33,143 nt of DNA from Flavobacteriaceae bacterium (lineage in GTDB: Bacteria > Bacteroidota > Bacteroidia > Flavobacteriales > Flavobacteriaceae). The notes below the pieces were generated by a model. It searched no databases and was not told the origin of the DNA. It saw only the letters and a list, made by a program, of their open reading frames with translations. A program made the position numbers and the translations under genes. Shown piece by piece: positions 16,976 to 25,440 of the stretch (the first letter of the stretch is position 1; each line of letters opens with the position of its first letter). The stretch is taken from the NCBI GenBank assembly GCA_947457255.1, contig CANGUZ010000002.1:86431-119573 (forward strand). Reading direction: 5' to 3'.

Positions 16976-17770
16976 TTATAAACTCAAACTCACTACATAA
17001 CCTTCCGAGCTTCTAATATTGAAAACTGTTCCATCATAAAAAATAAGATATTGCCCCTTAATTCCAATTAAAACTCCTTTGAAATTTGGGGTTTTATCTA
17101 AACTCAGACTATTTATTTTTTTTGGATATTCTAAAACAGGATAATGCATTTCATACAAATCATTTTTATCTGAATAGAAAAAATCCTGCACTTCATTAGG
17201 CAGCAATTCTTGTAATTTTAGTTTTTCTATAACCAAATCAATCGAAGCAATGTCGTTAGTAAGCATCTTTCTCCAATTGGTTTTATCTGTAAAATGATTT
17301 TTTAAAGCGACCTCAGTAATTCCTGCTAAATATCGATTAGGAACTTCTACAATAGTCAATGCTTTTTCGGCTCCTTGATCTATCCAACGAGTAGGAACTT
17401 GGGTTTTTCTCGTTACGCCAACTTTAACCTCGCTAGACAAAGCCAAATAAACGATATGAGGTTGCAACTGCACTTTCGATTCATAGTCTAAATCTCTGTC
17501 GGCAACACCCAAATGAGCGGTGCTTAATTCGGGTTTCATAATCCAATCGCCAACAGCTGGGCTAGAATAAAAACAATCGTAACAAAATCCTTGTCGGAAA
17601 ATTTTTTTCTTTTTACCACAATTCAAACATTGGAACCCTTCAAAATTGATGGTGATTTCTTTATTTAATAATTGATTCATATTCAGAAAACTATTCTCAA
17701 AAACCAAATAATATTGAATTGGATTGCCGAATTCAGTTTGCATTTTAGTGAGTACGCCTTCGTAAGTCAT
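16976..17770 (-). CDS. DUF2797 protein: zinc ribbon plus GIY-YIG-like domain
   Basis: From the ATG at 17768-17770 the product is 264 residues; a TTG two codons upstream is a weaker start. An N-terminal beta segment precedes a four-cysteine zinc-binding element, Cys48-x2-Cys51 and Cys63-x2-Cys66. The next part contains HIVYLALS (105-112), KVGVTRKTQVPTRWIDQG (116-133) and a helix with Glu153 in AGITEVALKNHF. This is the order of a GIY-YIG nuclease or T5orf172-like domain: tyrosine strand, K-x-G strand, arginine helix, then glutamate. The family is annotated only as DUF2797. A nucleic-acid role is inferred from fold features; no activity is known to me. It is divergent from the GH3-family gene across a repeat-rich spacer. 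Confidence 0.78.
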   Translation of the reverse strand: MTYEGVLTKMQTEFGNPIQYYLVFENSFLNMNQLLNKEITINFEGFQCLNCGKKKKIFRQGFCYDCFYSSPAVGDWIMKPELSTAHLGVADRDLDYESKVQLQPHIVYLALSSEVKVGVTRKTQVPTRWIDQGAEKALTIVEVPNRYLAGITEVALKNHFTDKTNWRKMLTNDIASIDLVIEKLKLQELLPNEVQDFFYSDKNDLYEMHYPVLEYPKKINSLSLDKTPNFKGVLIGIKGQYLIFYDGTVFNIRSSEGYVVSLSL

Positions 17771-17775
17771 TATCA

Positions 17776-17914
17776 ATTTAGGATTTTAGATTTAGGATTT
17801 TAGAACTAAATCGTTAGAATATTGTAAAATTTTGCTATTTTTGAATATGTTGTAAAGTTATGGATTTGCAATTGAATTTTTCAAATCCTAAATCGTAAAT
17901 CTAAAATCCTAACT
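17776..17914. repeat. 14-base tandem repeat with inverted diverged copies
   Basis: ATTTAGGATTTTAG occurs twice in perfect tandem (17776-17789 and 17790-17803), just upstream of the DUF2797 start. The reverse complement recurs at 17901-17914 (one mismatch) and partly at 17881-17893, just before the GH3-family ATG. The pair of clusters forms inverted ends around about 75 bases. Confidence 0.75.
17836..17843 (+). promoter_or_regulatory. -7 promoter element for the GH3-family gene
   Basis: TATTTTTG fits TAnnTTTG, lies between the two repeat clusters and is 75 bases before the ATG. The -33 region is not convincing. Confidence 0.4.
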
Positions 17915-17918
17915 AATA

Positions 17919-19427
17919 ATGCCATTACCAATAATCAATTCTATTGCTTCGTGGGTTTTAAAACAACGGATTCATCAAATTGAGTTGTTTTTAAAATATC
18001 CAAATGAAGTACAAGAAGAATTGCTGATGAACCTTATTCGTTCTTCGGAAAACACAGTTATTGGTAAAAATTATGACTTTGATTCTGTAAAATCCTATCA
18101 AACATTTACTGAAAGAGTTCCTATTTCAACCTATGAAGATTTAGAACCTTTAATAGAGCAAACTCGAAAAGGCGAGCAAAATATTCTTTGGAGTACTCCC
18201 ATAAAATGGTTTGCCAAATCGAGTGGTACAACCAATGCAAAAAGTAAATTTATACCGGTAAGTAACGAAGCTCTAGAAGATTGCCATTACAAAGGAAGCA
18301 AAGATTTATTGTGCATGTACTTGAACAACAATGAAAATTCAGAATTGTTTTTAGGTAAAAGTTTACGCTTGGGCGGAAGCTCTCAAATTTATGAAGACAA
18401 CAATACTTTTTTTGGAGACTTATCGGCAATATTAATTGAGAACATGCCAATTTGGGCAGAATTTAGTAGCACGCCAAGCAATAGAGTTTCATTAATGAGT
18501 GAATGGGAAAGTAAAATTGCAGCCATTATCAATGAAACAAAAAACGAGAATGTAACTAGTTTTGCTGGGGTGCCTTCTTGGATGCTAGTGCTATTAAATA
18601 AGATTTTAGAAGAAACTGGCGACAATGATATATTTGAAATTTGGCCTAACTTAGAAGTGTATTTTCATGGAGGCGTAAGCTTTGACCCGTATCGTGATCA
18701 ATACAAAAAAATATTACCCAATTCTGATTTTAAATATTACGAAATATACAATGCATCCGAAGGTTTTTTTGCCATTCAAGACTTAAATGATTCTAACGAT
18801 TTATTATTAATGCTTGATTATGGGATTTTTTATGAATTTATTCCAATGGATGTTTTTGACACTCCAAATAAAAAAGCCATCAGATTATCTGATGTAGAAT
18901 TACATAAAAATTATGCGGTTGTTATTACTACAAACGGAGGATTATGGCGTTATTTAGTGGGCGACACTGTACGATTTACTTCATTAAATCCGTATAAAAT
19001 TCGTGTAACAGGGAGAACAAAACATCACATCAATGTTTTTGGAGAAGAATTGATGGTAGAAAATACCGACAGAGCCATTGCAAAAACCTGTCAAATGACA
19101 AAAACCGAAATTGTCGATTATACCGTTGCTCCTATCTTTATGAAAGATAAGGAAAAAGGGGCTCATGAATGGATGATTGAATTTAAGGAAAAACCTGAAG
19201 ATCCCGTTTTGTTTCAAAAAATTTTGGATGAAAACTTACAGTCTTTAAACTCTGATTATGAGGCTAAACGATACAATAACATGACCTTGAATCCGTTGGT
19301 GTTGAATATTGCAAGATCCAATTTATTTTACGATTGGTTAAAAAATCAAAATAAATTAGGCGGTCAACATAAAATTCCTAGATTATCAAACCAAAGAGAT
19401 TATTTAGAGCAATTGAAACAGTTGTAA
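17919..19427 (+). CDS. GH3-family (auxin-responsive promoter family) adenylate-forming enzyme
   Basis: A 502-residue protein of the GH3 fold, a branch of the acyl-adenylate-forming superfamily. In plants these enzymes activate a carboxylic acid with ATP and couple it to an amino acid; bacterial members are common in Bacteroidetes but have no settled substrate. The phosphate-binding loop is AKSSGTTNAKSKFIPVS (99-115). A second ATP-contact motif, YNASEGFFAIQD, falls near residues 277-288. The C-terminal region has NGGLWRYLVGDTVRFT and the hinge-type segment RVTGRTKHHINVFGEEL. It has no signal peptide and is therefore cytosolic. Length is normal for bacterial members. A small lipoprotein gene follows 20 bases after the stop and may be co-transcribed. 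Confidence 0.88.
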   Translation: MPLPIINSIASWVLKQRIHQIELFLKYPNEVQEELLMNLIRSSENTVIGKNYDFDSVKSYQTFTERVPISTYEDLEPLIEQTRKGEQNILWSTPIKWFAKSSGTTNAKSKFIPVSNEALEDCHYKGSKDLLCMYLNNNENSELFLGKSLRLGGSSQIYEDNNTFFGDLSAILIENMPIWAEFSSTPSNRVSLMSEWESKIAAIINETKNENVTSFAGVPSWMLVLLNKILEETGDNDIFEIWPNLEVYFHGGVSFDPYRDQYKKILPNSDFKYYEIYNASEGFFAIQDLNDSNDLLLMLDYGIFYEFIPMDVFDTPNKKAIRLSDVELHKNYAVVITTNGGLWRYLVGDTVRFTSLNPYKIRVTGRTKHHINVFGEELMVENTDRAIAKTCQMTKTEIVDYTVAPIFMKDKEKGAHEWMIEFKEKPEDPVLFQKILDENLQSLNSDYEAKRYNNMTLNPLVLNIARSNLFYDWLKNQNKLGGQHKIPRLSNQRDYLEQLKQL

Positions 19428-19447
19428 TTTATTGTAAATCGTTAAAA

Positions 19448-19579
19448 ATGAAACTATTTTATTTAATTATTACTCTAATTTTTGTAACTTCCTGTGCGCC
19501 AAGAAGAGTATGCGGTGGAAAAGGAGGCAAAAGATGTGTAGAGATTACAATAAATTCGCCCCAAAAAACAATTTCTTAA
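19448..19579 (+). CDS. Very small cysteine-containing lipoprotein (43 residues)
   Basis: An ATG at 19448 opens a 43-codon frame ending in TAA. The product starts MKLFYLIITLIFVTSC, a short lipoprotein signal peptide with lipobox VTSC and lipidated Cys16. The mature part is only 28 residues, APRRVCGGKGGKRCVEITINSP and a short tail, strongly basic, with two more cysteines (22 and 30) that could form a disulphide. Similar mini-lipoproteins with a C-A-P start are familiar in flavobacteria, but I cannot name a family or function. It lies 20 bases after the GH3-family gene and 76 bases before the TonB-dependent receptor. The clean signal peptide is the main argument that it is real. Confidence 0.65.
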   Translation: MKLFYLIITLIFVTSCAPRRVCGGKGGKRCVEITINSPQKTIS

Positions 19580-19655
19580 AAAAAACCAAAATTAACTGTA
19601 ACATTTTTTGTTCTTGAAAGTCTGATTGGTAATCATCAATCAAAATCAATCAAAA

Positions 19656-21863
19656 ATGAAATCACTACTTTTTACAGCTATGCTATTTTTGTGCTCCATT
19701 GTTTTTGCACAAGAAACTCCAAAAAAAAATGTTGAAGTCGATTCAACTCAAACAAAAGAAAAGGTAAATACTTTAGAAGAAGTTCAAATTTACGGTAACA
19801 AAAAACAGTATTTAAAAGTCGAGTCTGATAAAACTACTGTAAACGTAAAAGACAATCCTTTGCTTAATAGCGGAAGTAGCCTTGAAGCGGTAAAAAGATT
19901 ACCTGGGGTTATCACTTCTCCTACTGGAAGTATTACATTAAATGCAAAAAACGTTGCCATTTACATTGATGGATTTCCAAGCAGTTTAAGCGGAACTGAT
20001 TTGCAAAACTATCTTTTAACATTACCTGCAAATGCCATCGAAAAAGTAGAACTGATTTACAATCCTGGCGCTTCATTTGAAGCAAATGCTAGTGGTTCGG
20101 TTATAAATATCGTCACTAGTACTAAACGAAAAAAAGGAATTAATGCTAGTTTTAACATCAACTATAATTTCAATAAATATCAAAAACCAAGTCCGCAATT
20201 TTTATTAAATGGTAAAACAAAAAACTTGAGTTGGCAAACTATGATTGGCTATAATTATATAGATGGAGAAAATAAAACCGAAAACGACCAAGTTTTTACT
20301 TCATTTAAACCTGCTGAAAACCTTTTGCAAAAAAATTTCGTACTTACTACCAATCGAAATTTTTATTTCAGAACTGGAACTAATTATAAATTGAATGAAA
20401 AATCTAATTTATTATTTAATTACAATTTAAATACGGCTAATGATAGAGCTACATCAACGTCTAGCACTATAGGAACTGGAATAAACTTTACCAACAATGG
20501 TTTAACCAAAAACAAAAACAACAATCACGAAATTAGTTTACAATACAAAACTAAATTAGATTCTATTGGACGAACACTAGACATTACTGCTTTTAGCAAT
20601 TTTTTCGATAAAAATCCAATTACTACATCCAATGGTCTTAACAATAGCTTGCCAACAGTATTTAACGGAGATTTAGATTTTGATTTAAAGAATTATTATC
20701 TAAAATATGATTTTGCCATTCCTTTTGATAAAATCAATTTTTCATTGAACACAGGAGGAAAATTTAATACGATTAAAGTAAATAATTCTGGTATTTACAA
20801 TCTGAATTCTGCATCAAATTCAAACATTGACTTTGATTATACCGAAACAAATCTAGCCTTTTATGCCGAAGCAAGAAAAAAATTCAAAAAATTCAACTTT
20901 ACAGCTGGTATTCGTTTTGAAGATTTTAATGTAGATAGAAATGCCGTTGAGAATTCAAATAAAACAGAAGTAAATTTCAAAAACACTAATTTTTTTCCAA
21001 ATGTGAGTGCATTGTATGAAATCAATCCAAATGTAAATGTTTCTGCTTCGTACTCTAAAAAAATCCAGCAAGCTGATTATAATACATTAGACCCAAATAA
21101 TTTTGCAAACTTTGACCAGTATAATACTTCCGGAGGAAATCCATTTTTGGACCCTACATTTTTTGATAATTTCGAATTAAAGCTTACTGCATTTCAGTTT
21201 GTGCAATTGGGCGGAAATTATACTATTGCTAATGATGTTAACCGCTTTATTTTTAATGCAGACCCGAGAGAATTGGTAAGCAAACAAACATTTCAGCAAT
21301 TTGACGAAATAAATACATTAAGCTTTTTTGCTTCTTTTCCAGTTCCTTTAGATTTTTTCTTGAAAGGAAAAGAAGAATTTAAAAAGAGAATGAATGATAT
21401 GGATAAAATGAATTATATTTTCTTCAATTTAAATTATGTAGACTTTACAACAAAAGGATATCAATTTGAATTTAAAGAGAAACCTGTAATAAATTATTCA
21501 GCACAAGCACAATTTATTTTGCCATGGGAAATCAAGAACACAATTTCTTTTTTTCTAACTCCAAAAGGAACCTATGAAATTTATCAAATTACAAAACCAA
21601 TTCAGCAATTTGACATTTCGTTTAACAGAGACTTTTTAGATAAAAATTTGAAAATTGGTTTGCATTGTTTTGATTTATTCAATAGTAATGAAATAAATGC
21701 ATTAGTTTCATCTACTAATTTACAGACAAAGTTTTACCAAAAGCAAGATACCCGAACCTTTCGTATATCATTAACCTATAATTTTGGGAACTTAAAATTA
21801 GAAAAAGAAAATACTAATATCGACACCCAAACAGTAAAACAAGGTGGTGGTATGCTAAAATAA
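19656..21863 (+). CDS. TonB-dependent outer-membrane receptor (outer-membrane beta-barrel family)
   Basis: From the ATG at 19656 the product is 735 residues and starts with a good signal peptide, MKSLLFTAMLFLCSIVFAQ. A TTG ten codons upstream would spoil it. A plug domain (about 60-165) shows LEAVKRLPGV, NVAIYIDGFP, LLTLPANAIEKVELIYNPG and ASGSVINIVT. A long beta-barrel with alternating aromatic strands fills the rest (OMP_b-brl_3 type), ending near FRISLTYNFG. Unlike many Bacteroidetes receptors it lacks the N-terminal carboxypeptidase-regulatory-like domain. No SusD partner is beside it, so a polysaccharide-uptake role is not indicated; the substrate is unknown. A hairpin terminator follows the stop. 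Confidence 0.87.
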   Translation: MKSLLFTAMLFLCSIVFAQETPKKNVEVDSTQTKEKVNTLEEVQIYGNKKQYLKVESDKTTVNVKDNPLLNSGSSLEAVKRLPGVITSPTGSITLNAKNVAIYIDGFPSSLSGTDLQNYLLTLPANAIEKVELIYNPGASFEANASGSVINIVTSTKRKKGINASFNINYNFNKYQKPSPQFLLNGKTKNLSWQTMIGYNYIDGENKTENDQVFTSFKPAENLLQKNFVLTTNRNFYFRTGTNYKLNEKSNLLFNYNLNTANDRATSTSSTIGTGINFTNNGLTKNKNNNHEISLQYKTKLDSIGRTLDITAFSNFFDKNPITTSNGLNNSLPTVFNGDLDFDLKNYYLKYDFAIPFDKINFSLNTGGKFNTIKVNNSGIYNLNSASNSNIDFDYTETNLAFYAEARKKFKKFNFTAGIRFEDFNVDRNAVENSNKTEVNFKNTNFFPNVSALYEINPNVNVSASYSKKIQQADYNTLDPNNFANFDQYNTSGGNPFLDPTFFDNFELKLTAFQFVQLGGNYTIANDVNRFIFNADPRELVSKQTFQQFDEINTLSFFASFPVPLDFFLKGKEEFKKRMNDMDKMNYIFFNLNYVDFTTKGYQFEFKEKPVINYSAQAQFILPWEIKNTISFFLTPKGTYEIYQITKPIQQFDISFNRDFLDKNLKIGLHCFDLFNSNEINALVSSTNLQTKFYQKQDTRTFRISLTYNFGNLKLEKENTNIDTQTVKQGGGMLK

Positions 21864-21886
21864 GTTTTGAATTGGTTTTTAGTTTG

Positions 21887-21930
21887 AAAATGGCTGCATC
21901 ACCACTAGTGAAAACAGCCATTTTTATTTT
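21887..21930 (+). terminator. Rho-independent terminator after the TonB-dependent receptor
   Basis: AAAATGGCTG (21887-21896) pairs with CAGCCATTTT (21915-21924) around an 18-base loop, then TATTTT. It lies between convergent genes, 8 bases before the serB stop codon, and may act on both strands. Confidence 0.75.
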
Positions 21931-21937
21931 CTTGCAA

Positions 21938-23176
21938 TTAGTCTTCTTGCATCATATCGATGTGTCTGTCATGATAGCCTAATAAATATAAAATTCCGTC
22001 AAGACCTAAACTAGAGATTGAAGTAGAGGCACTTTCTTTTACTTTTGGTTTAGCATGAAAAGCAATTCCTAATCCAGCTAAATTCAACATTGGTAAATCA
22101 TTTGCTCCGTCACCAACTGCAATAGTTTGATTGATATGAATTCCTTCTGTTTCTGCTATGGCTTTTAGATATTCGGCTTTTTTCTGTCCATCAACAATTT
22201 CTCCTAAATACTTTCCAGTTAATTTACCATCAATAATTTCCAGTTGATTCGCATATACATAATCAATACCTAGTTCTTTTTGTAAAAATTCACCAAAATA
22301 GGTAAAACCTCCAGATAAAATGGCGGTTTTATACCCGTAATATTTTAAGGCTTTCATCAAACGATGTGCTCCTTTTGTGATAGGTAAATTTTCGGCAACA
22401 TTTTGTAGTACCTCTTCGCTTAGACCTTCTAGTAAAGCCATCCTCTTCTTGAAACTTTCACTAAAATCTATTTCGCCATTCATTGCCGATTCTGTAATGG
22501 CGCGCACTTGCTCTCCTACTCCGGCTAATTCTGCAAGTTCATCAATTACTTCAGTTTGGATTAAGGTAGAATCCATATCAAAACACACTAATCGTCTGTT
22601 TCTTCTGTACATATTGTCTTCTTGAAAGGCAATATCGACATCCAAATCTCCCGAAATTTGCATAAAACTCGCATTTATTGCTGTTTTATCAATTATATTA
22701 CCCGTTACAGATAATTGAATGCAAGAACGAGGATATTCTTCTTTCTCAACTACAGAAACCCTACCTGTCAATCTTATTATAGAATCAATATTCAAATTTT
22801 GGTCTGACATAATTTTTGTCACCGCAGCTAACTGAACCGCAGTCAGCGTTTCTCCTAAAATATTGATAATATAACGTTGTTTCCGTTGTCCTTTTACCCA
22901 AATTTCGTAGTCGGGGATGGTGATAGGGATAAAATTAACCTTGATGCCTAACTCATAGGCTTTGAATAATAAGTCTTTCAAAACAGCTGCTGAACTAGAC
23001 CCTGCTTTTACTTCAAATAAAATACCCAAAGACAAAGTATCGTGAATATCAGCTTGACCAATATCTAAAATAACAGCATCGTAAGTTGCCAATATAGAGG
23101 TTAAACCTGCGGTTACTCCGGGTTTATCCTGACCAGATACTTTTAATAAAATAATCTCTTTATCTTCTACTGCCAT
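21938..23176 (-). CDS. serB: Phosphoserine phosphatase SerB with tandem ACT domains
   Basis: A 412-residue enzyme for the last step of serine synthesis, O-phosphoserine to serine plus phosphate. Two ACT regulatory domains occupy about residues 8-80 and 103-180; the first begins with LKVSGQDKPGVTAGLTS. The HAD phosphatase domain follows. Motif I is FDMDSTLIQTE, with nucleophile Asp200 and acid/base Asp202; motif II is AILSGGFTYF; motif III/IV is AVGDGANDLPML. The cap has the ELAGVGEQVRAITE helix typical of SerB. Two ACT domains make it longer than the E. coli enzyme and suggest allosteric control by serine, which is an inference. It is upstream of, and in the same direction as, no close partner; clpX ends about 190 bases away. 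Confidence 0.93.
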   Translation of the reverse strand: MAVEDKEIILLKVSGQDKPGVTAGLTSILATYDAVILDIGQADIHDTLSLGILFEVKAGSSSAAVLKDLLFKAYELGIKVNFIPITIPDYEIWVKGQRKQRYIINILGETLTAVQLAAVTKIMSDQNLNIDSIIRLTGRVSVVEKEEYPRSCIQLSVTGNIIDKTAINASFMQISGDLDVDIAFQEDNMYRRNRRLVCFDMDSTLIQTEVIDELAELAGVGEQVRAITESAMNGEIDFSESFKKRMALLEGLSEEVLQNVAENLPITKGAHRLMKALKYYGYKTAILSGGFTYFGEFLQKELGIDYVYANQLEIIDGKLTGKYLGEIVDGQKKAEYLKAIAETEGIHINQTIAVGDGANDLPMLNLAGLGIAFHAKPKVKESASTSISSLGLDGILYLLGYHDRHIDMMQED

Positions 23177-23310
23177 TTTAATTTGTTTTGGTTAAAGCTT
23201 GACAAAAATCGGGAATCTATTGTTTATAAAAAAGAATATCTCTAGTTTTTTCAGAATATTACTATGGAGACTTATTTTAATTTAAGGAAATCAAGTTTAA
23301 AGAATAAGTT

Positions 23311-23344
23311 AAAAAAAGCCTGCTCGATTAAACAAACAGGCTTT
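23311..23344 (-). terminator. Rho-independent terminator after clpX
   Basis: On the minus strand AAAGCCTG (23337-23344) pairs with CAGGCTTT (23315-23322) across a 14-base loop, then a run of T (complement of 23311-23317). It lies 26 bases after the clpX stop. Confidence 0.8.
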
Positions 23345-23369
23345 CCTATATTTTGGATAAATGAAAAAG

Positions 23370-24602
23370 TTAAGAAGCTATTTCTAATCGTTTTAATAAG
23401 TTTTTGCTTAAAGTATCTTCAGCATAATTCTTATCTATTAACAAGCTTTTCTCTTCCGAACTTGGTAATTCATACATAGCATCAGTTAGAATAGCTTCAC
23501 ATAAAGAACGCAACCCTCTAGCTCCTAGTTTATATTCTAATGCTTTGTCTACAATAAAATCTAGAGCTTCATTGGTGATGGAAAAATCAACATCATCCAT
23601 AGCAAATAATTTTTGGTATTGTTTGATTAACGCATTCTTAGGCTCTGTTAAAATAGCTCTAAGGGTTTCTCTGTCTAAAGGATCCATATGAGTTAATACA
23701 GGTAAACGACCTATGATTTCAGGAATTAAACCAAAATCTTTGATATCTTTAGGGATAATATATTGCAACAAATTGTCCTTGTCTATATTATCTACATTTT
23801 TTGAAGTGCTGTAACCTACTGCCTGACGGTTTAAACGTTTAGAAATAATTCGCTCTATACCATCAAAAGCACCACCAGCAATAAATAAAATATCTTTAGT
23901 ATTTACCTCAACAAATTTCTGATCGGGATGTTTTCTTCCTCCTTTTGGCGGAACATTTACAACAGTGCCTTCTAACAATTTAAGTAAAGCTTGTTGTACT
24001 CCTTCTCCTGAAACATCACGGGTTATAGATGGATTGTCGCTTTTACGAGCAATTTTGTCTATTTCGTCAATAAATACAATTCCTCTTTCCGCTTTATGAA
24101 CATCATAATCAGCAGCTTGAAGTAAACGAGTTAAAATACTTTCAACATCTTCTCCTACATAGCCAGCTTCGGTTAAAACAGTTGCATCAACAATTGCTAA
24201 CGGTACATCTAACATTCTTGCTATAGTTTTTGCTACCAATGTTTTTCCAGTTCCTGTTTGACCTACCATGATTATGTTGCTTTTTTCAATATCAACATCA
24301 TCATTTAATTGTTGTTGCATCAAACGCTTGTAGTGATTGTAAACTGCAACGGCCATTACTTTTTTAGTCTGGTCTTGACCAATAACGTATTGATCTAAGA
24401 AAGCTCTAATTTCCTGAGGCTTTTTTAAAATTAAGTCGGCAACCATTTTCGATTTACCGTTCGTTTTTAATTCCTCAAGAACAATTCCGTGAGCTTGCTC
24501 GATGCATTTGTCGCAAATATGTGCATTTATACCTGCAATTAAAAGATTGGTTTCTGGCTTTTTACGACCACAAAATGAACAATCTAATACTTCTTTTGCC
24601 AT
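23370..24602 (-). CDS. clpX: ATP-dependent Clp protease ATPase subunit ClpX
   Basis: A 410-residue AAA+ unfoldase that feeds substrates to ClpP. The N-terminal zinc-binding domain has Cys8-x2-Cys11 and Cys30-x2-Cys33. The AAA+ module has Walker A GQTGTGKT (114-121), the GYVGEDVE pore loop, Walker [12 protein letters not shown], and the [23 protein letters not shown] region split across sensor elements; the [12 protein letters not shown] and [11 protein letters not shown] segments follow. The small domain ends with KLGARGLRS (sensor 2). Full length. It lies 78 bases downstream of clpP in the same direction; that gap contains seven-base repeats instead of a recognisable ribosome site. Confidence 0.97.
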   Translation of the reverse strand: MAKEVLDCSFCGRKKPETNLLIAGINAHICDKCIEQAHGIVLEELKTNGKSKMVADLILKKPQEIRAFLDQYVIGQDQTKKVMAVAVYNHYKRLMQQQLNDDVDIEKSNIIMVGQTGTGKTLVAKTIARMLDVPLAIVDATVLTEAGYVGEDVESILTRLLQAADYDVHKAERGIVFIDEIDKIARKSDNPSITRDVSGEGVQQALLKLLEGTVVNVPPKGGRKHPDQKFVEVNTKDILFIAGGAFDGIERIISKRLNRQAVGYSTSKNVDNIDKDNLLQYIIPKDIKDFGLIPEIIGRLPVLTHMDPLDRETLRAILTEPKNALIKQYQKLFAMDDVDFSITNEALDFIVDKALEYKLGARGLRSLCEAILTDAMYELPSSEEKSLLIDKNYAEDTLSKNLLKRLEIAS

Positions 24603-24613
24603 TCTATTTTATG

Positions 24614-24645
24614 TTAGAAGTTGGAAGTTAGAAGTTAGAAGTTAG
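24614..24645. repeat. Heptamer tandem repeat in the clpX 5' leader
   Basis: TTAGAAG, TTGGAAG, TTAGAAG, TTAGAAG, then TTAG (24614-24645). On the transcribed minus strand it is repeated CTTCTAA, starting about 11 bases upstream of the clpX ATG. Confidence 0.85.
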
Positions 24646-24680
24646 CAAACGTAACTCTAATTTCTATCTTTAACTTTAAT

Positions 24681-25352
24681 TTATCGTCTTAAAACTTCGT
24701 CAATCATTCCGTACTCTTTTGCTTCATCGGCAATCATCCAATAATCGCGTTCACTGTCTTTATGTACTTTATCAAAAGTTTGTCCTGAATGTTGTGAAAT
24801 AATATGATACAATTCATCTTTTAATTTCAACATTTCACGAAGATTGATTTCCATATCGGTTGCAACTCCTTGAGCGCCTCCAGATGGTTGATGAATCATT
24901 ACTCTTGAATGTGGCAATGCCGAACGTTTTCCTGCAGCACCTGCGCACAACAAAACGGCTCCCATAGAAGCTGCCATACCTGTACAAATCGTTGCAACGT
25001 CTGGTTTGATGTATTGCATAGTATCATAAATCCCTAAACCAGCATAAACGCTACCTCCAGGAGAATTAAGATAAATTTGAATGTCCTTTGATGCATCAGC
25101 ACTTTCTAAGAACAATAGCTGTGCCTGAACAATATTAGCAATTTGATCGTCTATTCCTGTTCCTAAAAAAATGATTCTATCCATCATTAAACGCGAAAAA
25201 ACATCCAATTGAGAAATATTTAATTGGCGTTCTTCTATGATGTAAGGAGTCATTCCTGTTGGTGACATTGCTTGCACCAGTTTATCGTAATACAAGTTAT
25301 TTACACCATGGTGTTTTGTAGCAAATTTTTTAAATTCTTTACCGTAGTTCAT
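24681..25352 (-). CDS. clpP: ATP-dependent Clp protease proteolytic subunit ClpP
   Basis: A 223-residue serine protease subunit forming the two-ring chamber that works with ClpX. The catalytic triad is visible: Ser129 in TGMAASMGA, His154 in RVMIHQPSGG and Asp203 in SERDYWM. The LNSPGGSV segment binds the substrate backbone. An N-terminal extension of about 30 residues before MTPYIIEERQ resembles the propeptide region of other ClpP proteins. It lies downstream of tig and upstream of clpX, the conserved tig-clpP-clpX order. A hairpin in the tig-clpP gap may reduce read-through. Confidence 0.97.
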   Translation of the reverse strand: MNYGKEFKKFATKHHGVNNLYYDKLVQAMSPTGMTPYIIEERQLNISQLDVFSRLMMDRIIFLGTGIDDQIANIVQAQLLFLESADASKDIQIYLNSPGGSVYAGLGIYDTMQYIKPDVATICTGMAASMGAVLLCAGAAGKRSALPHSRVMIHQPSGGAQGVATDMEINLREMLKLKDELYHIISQHSGQTFDKVHKDSERDYWMIADEAKEYGMIDEVLRR

Positions 25353-25387
25353 CGTATTTTATTCTTTTTAGCTTTTTTAAAAACAAA

Positions 25388-25419
25388 TTGAGCGTCAAAA
25401 TGTGGCATTCGACGCTCAA
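25388..25419 (-). terminator. Hairpin between tig and clpP, weak terminator or attenuator
   Basis: TTGAGCGTC (25388-25396) and GACGCTCAA (25411-25419) form a nine-base-pair stem with a 14-base loop, starting 22 bases after the tig stop. On the minus strand the next bases are TTTGTTTTTAAAAAA, an imperfect T tract, so partial termination is plausible. Confidence 0.65.
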
Positions 25420-25440
25420 ATATACTAATTTTTTTTAAAT

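Noticed and set aside
19626..19655. Upstream TTG start for the TonB-dependent receptor
   Set aside because: It puts ten polar residues before a complete signal peptide; the ATG at 19656 fits much better.
23264..23479. 71-codon plus-strand frame between serB and clpX
   Set aside because: It runs through the clpX terminator and antisense into the clpX 3' end; the composition is not protein-like.
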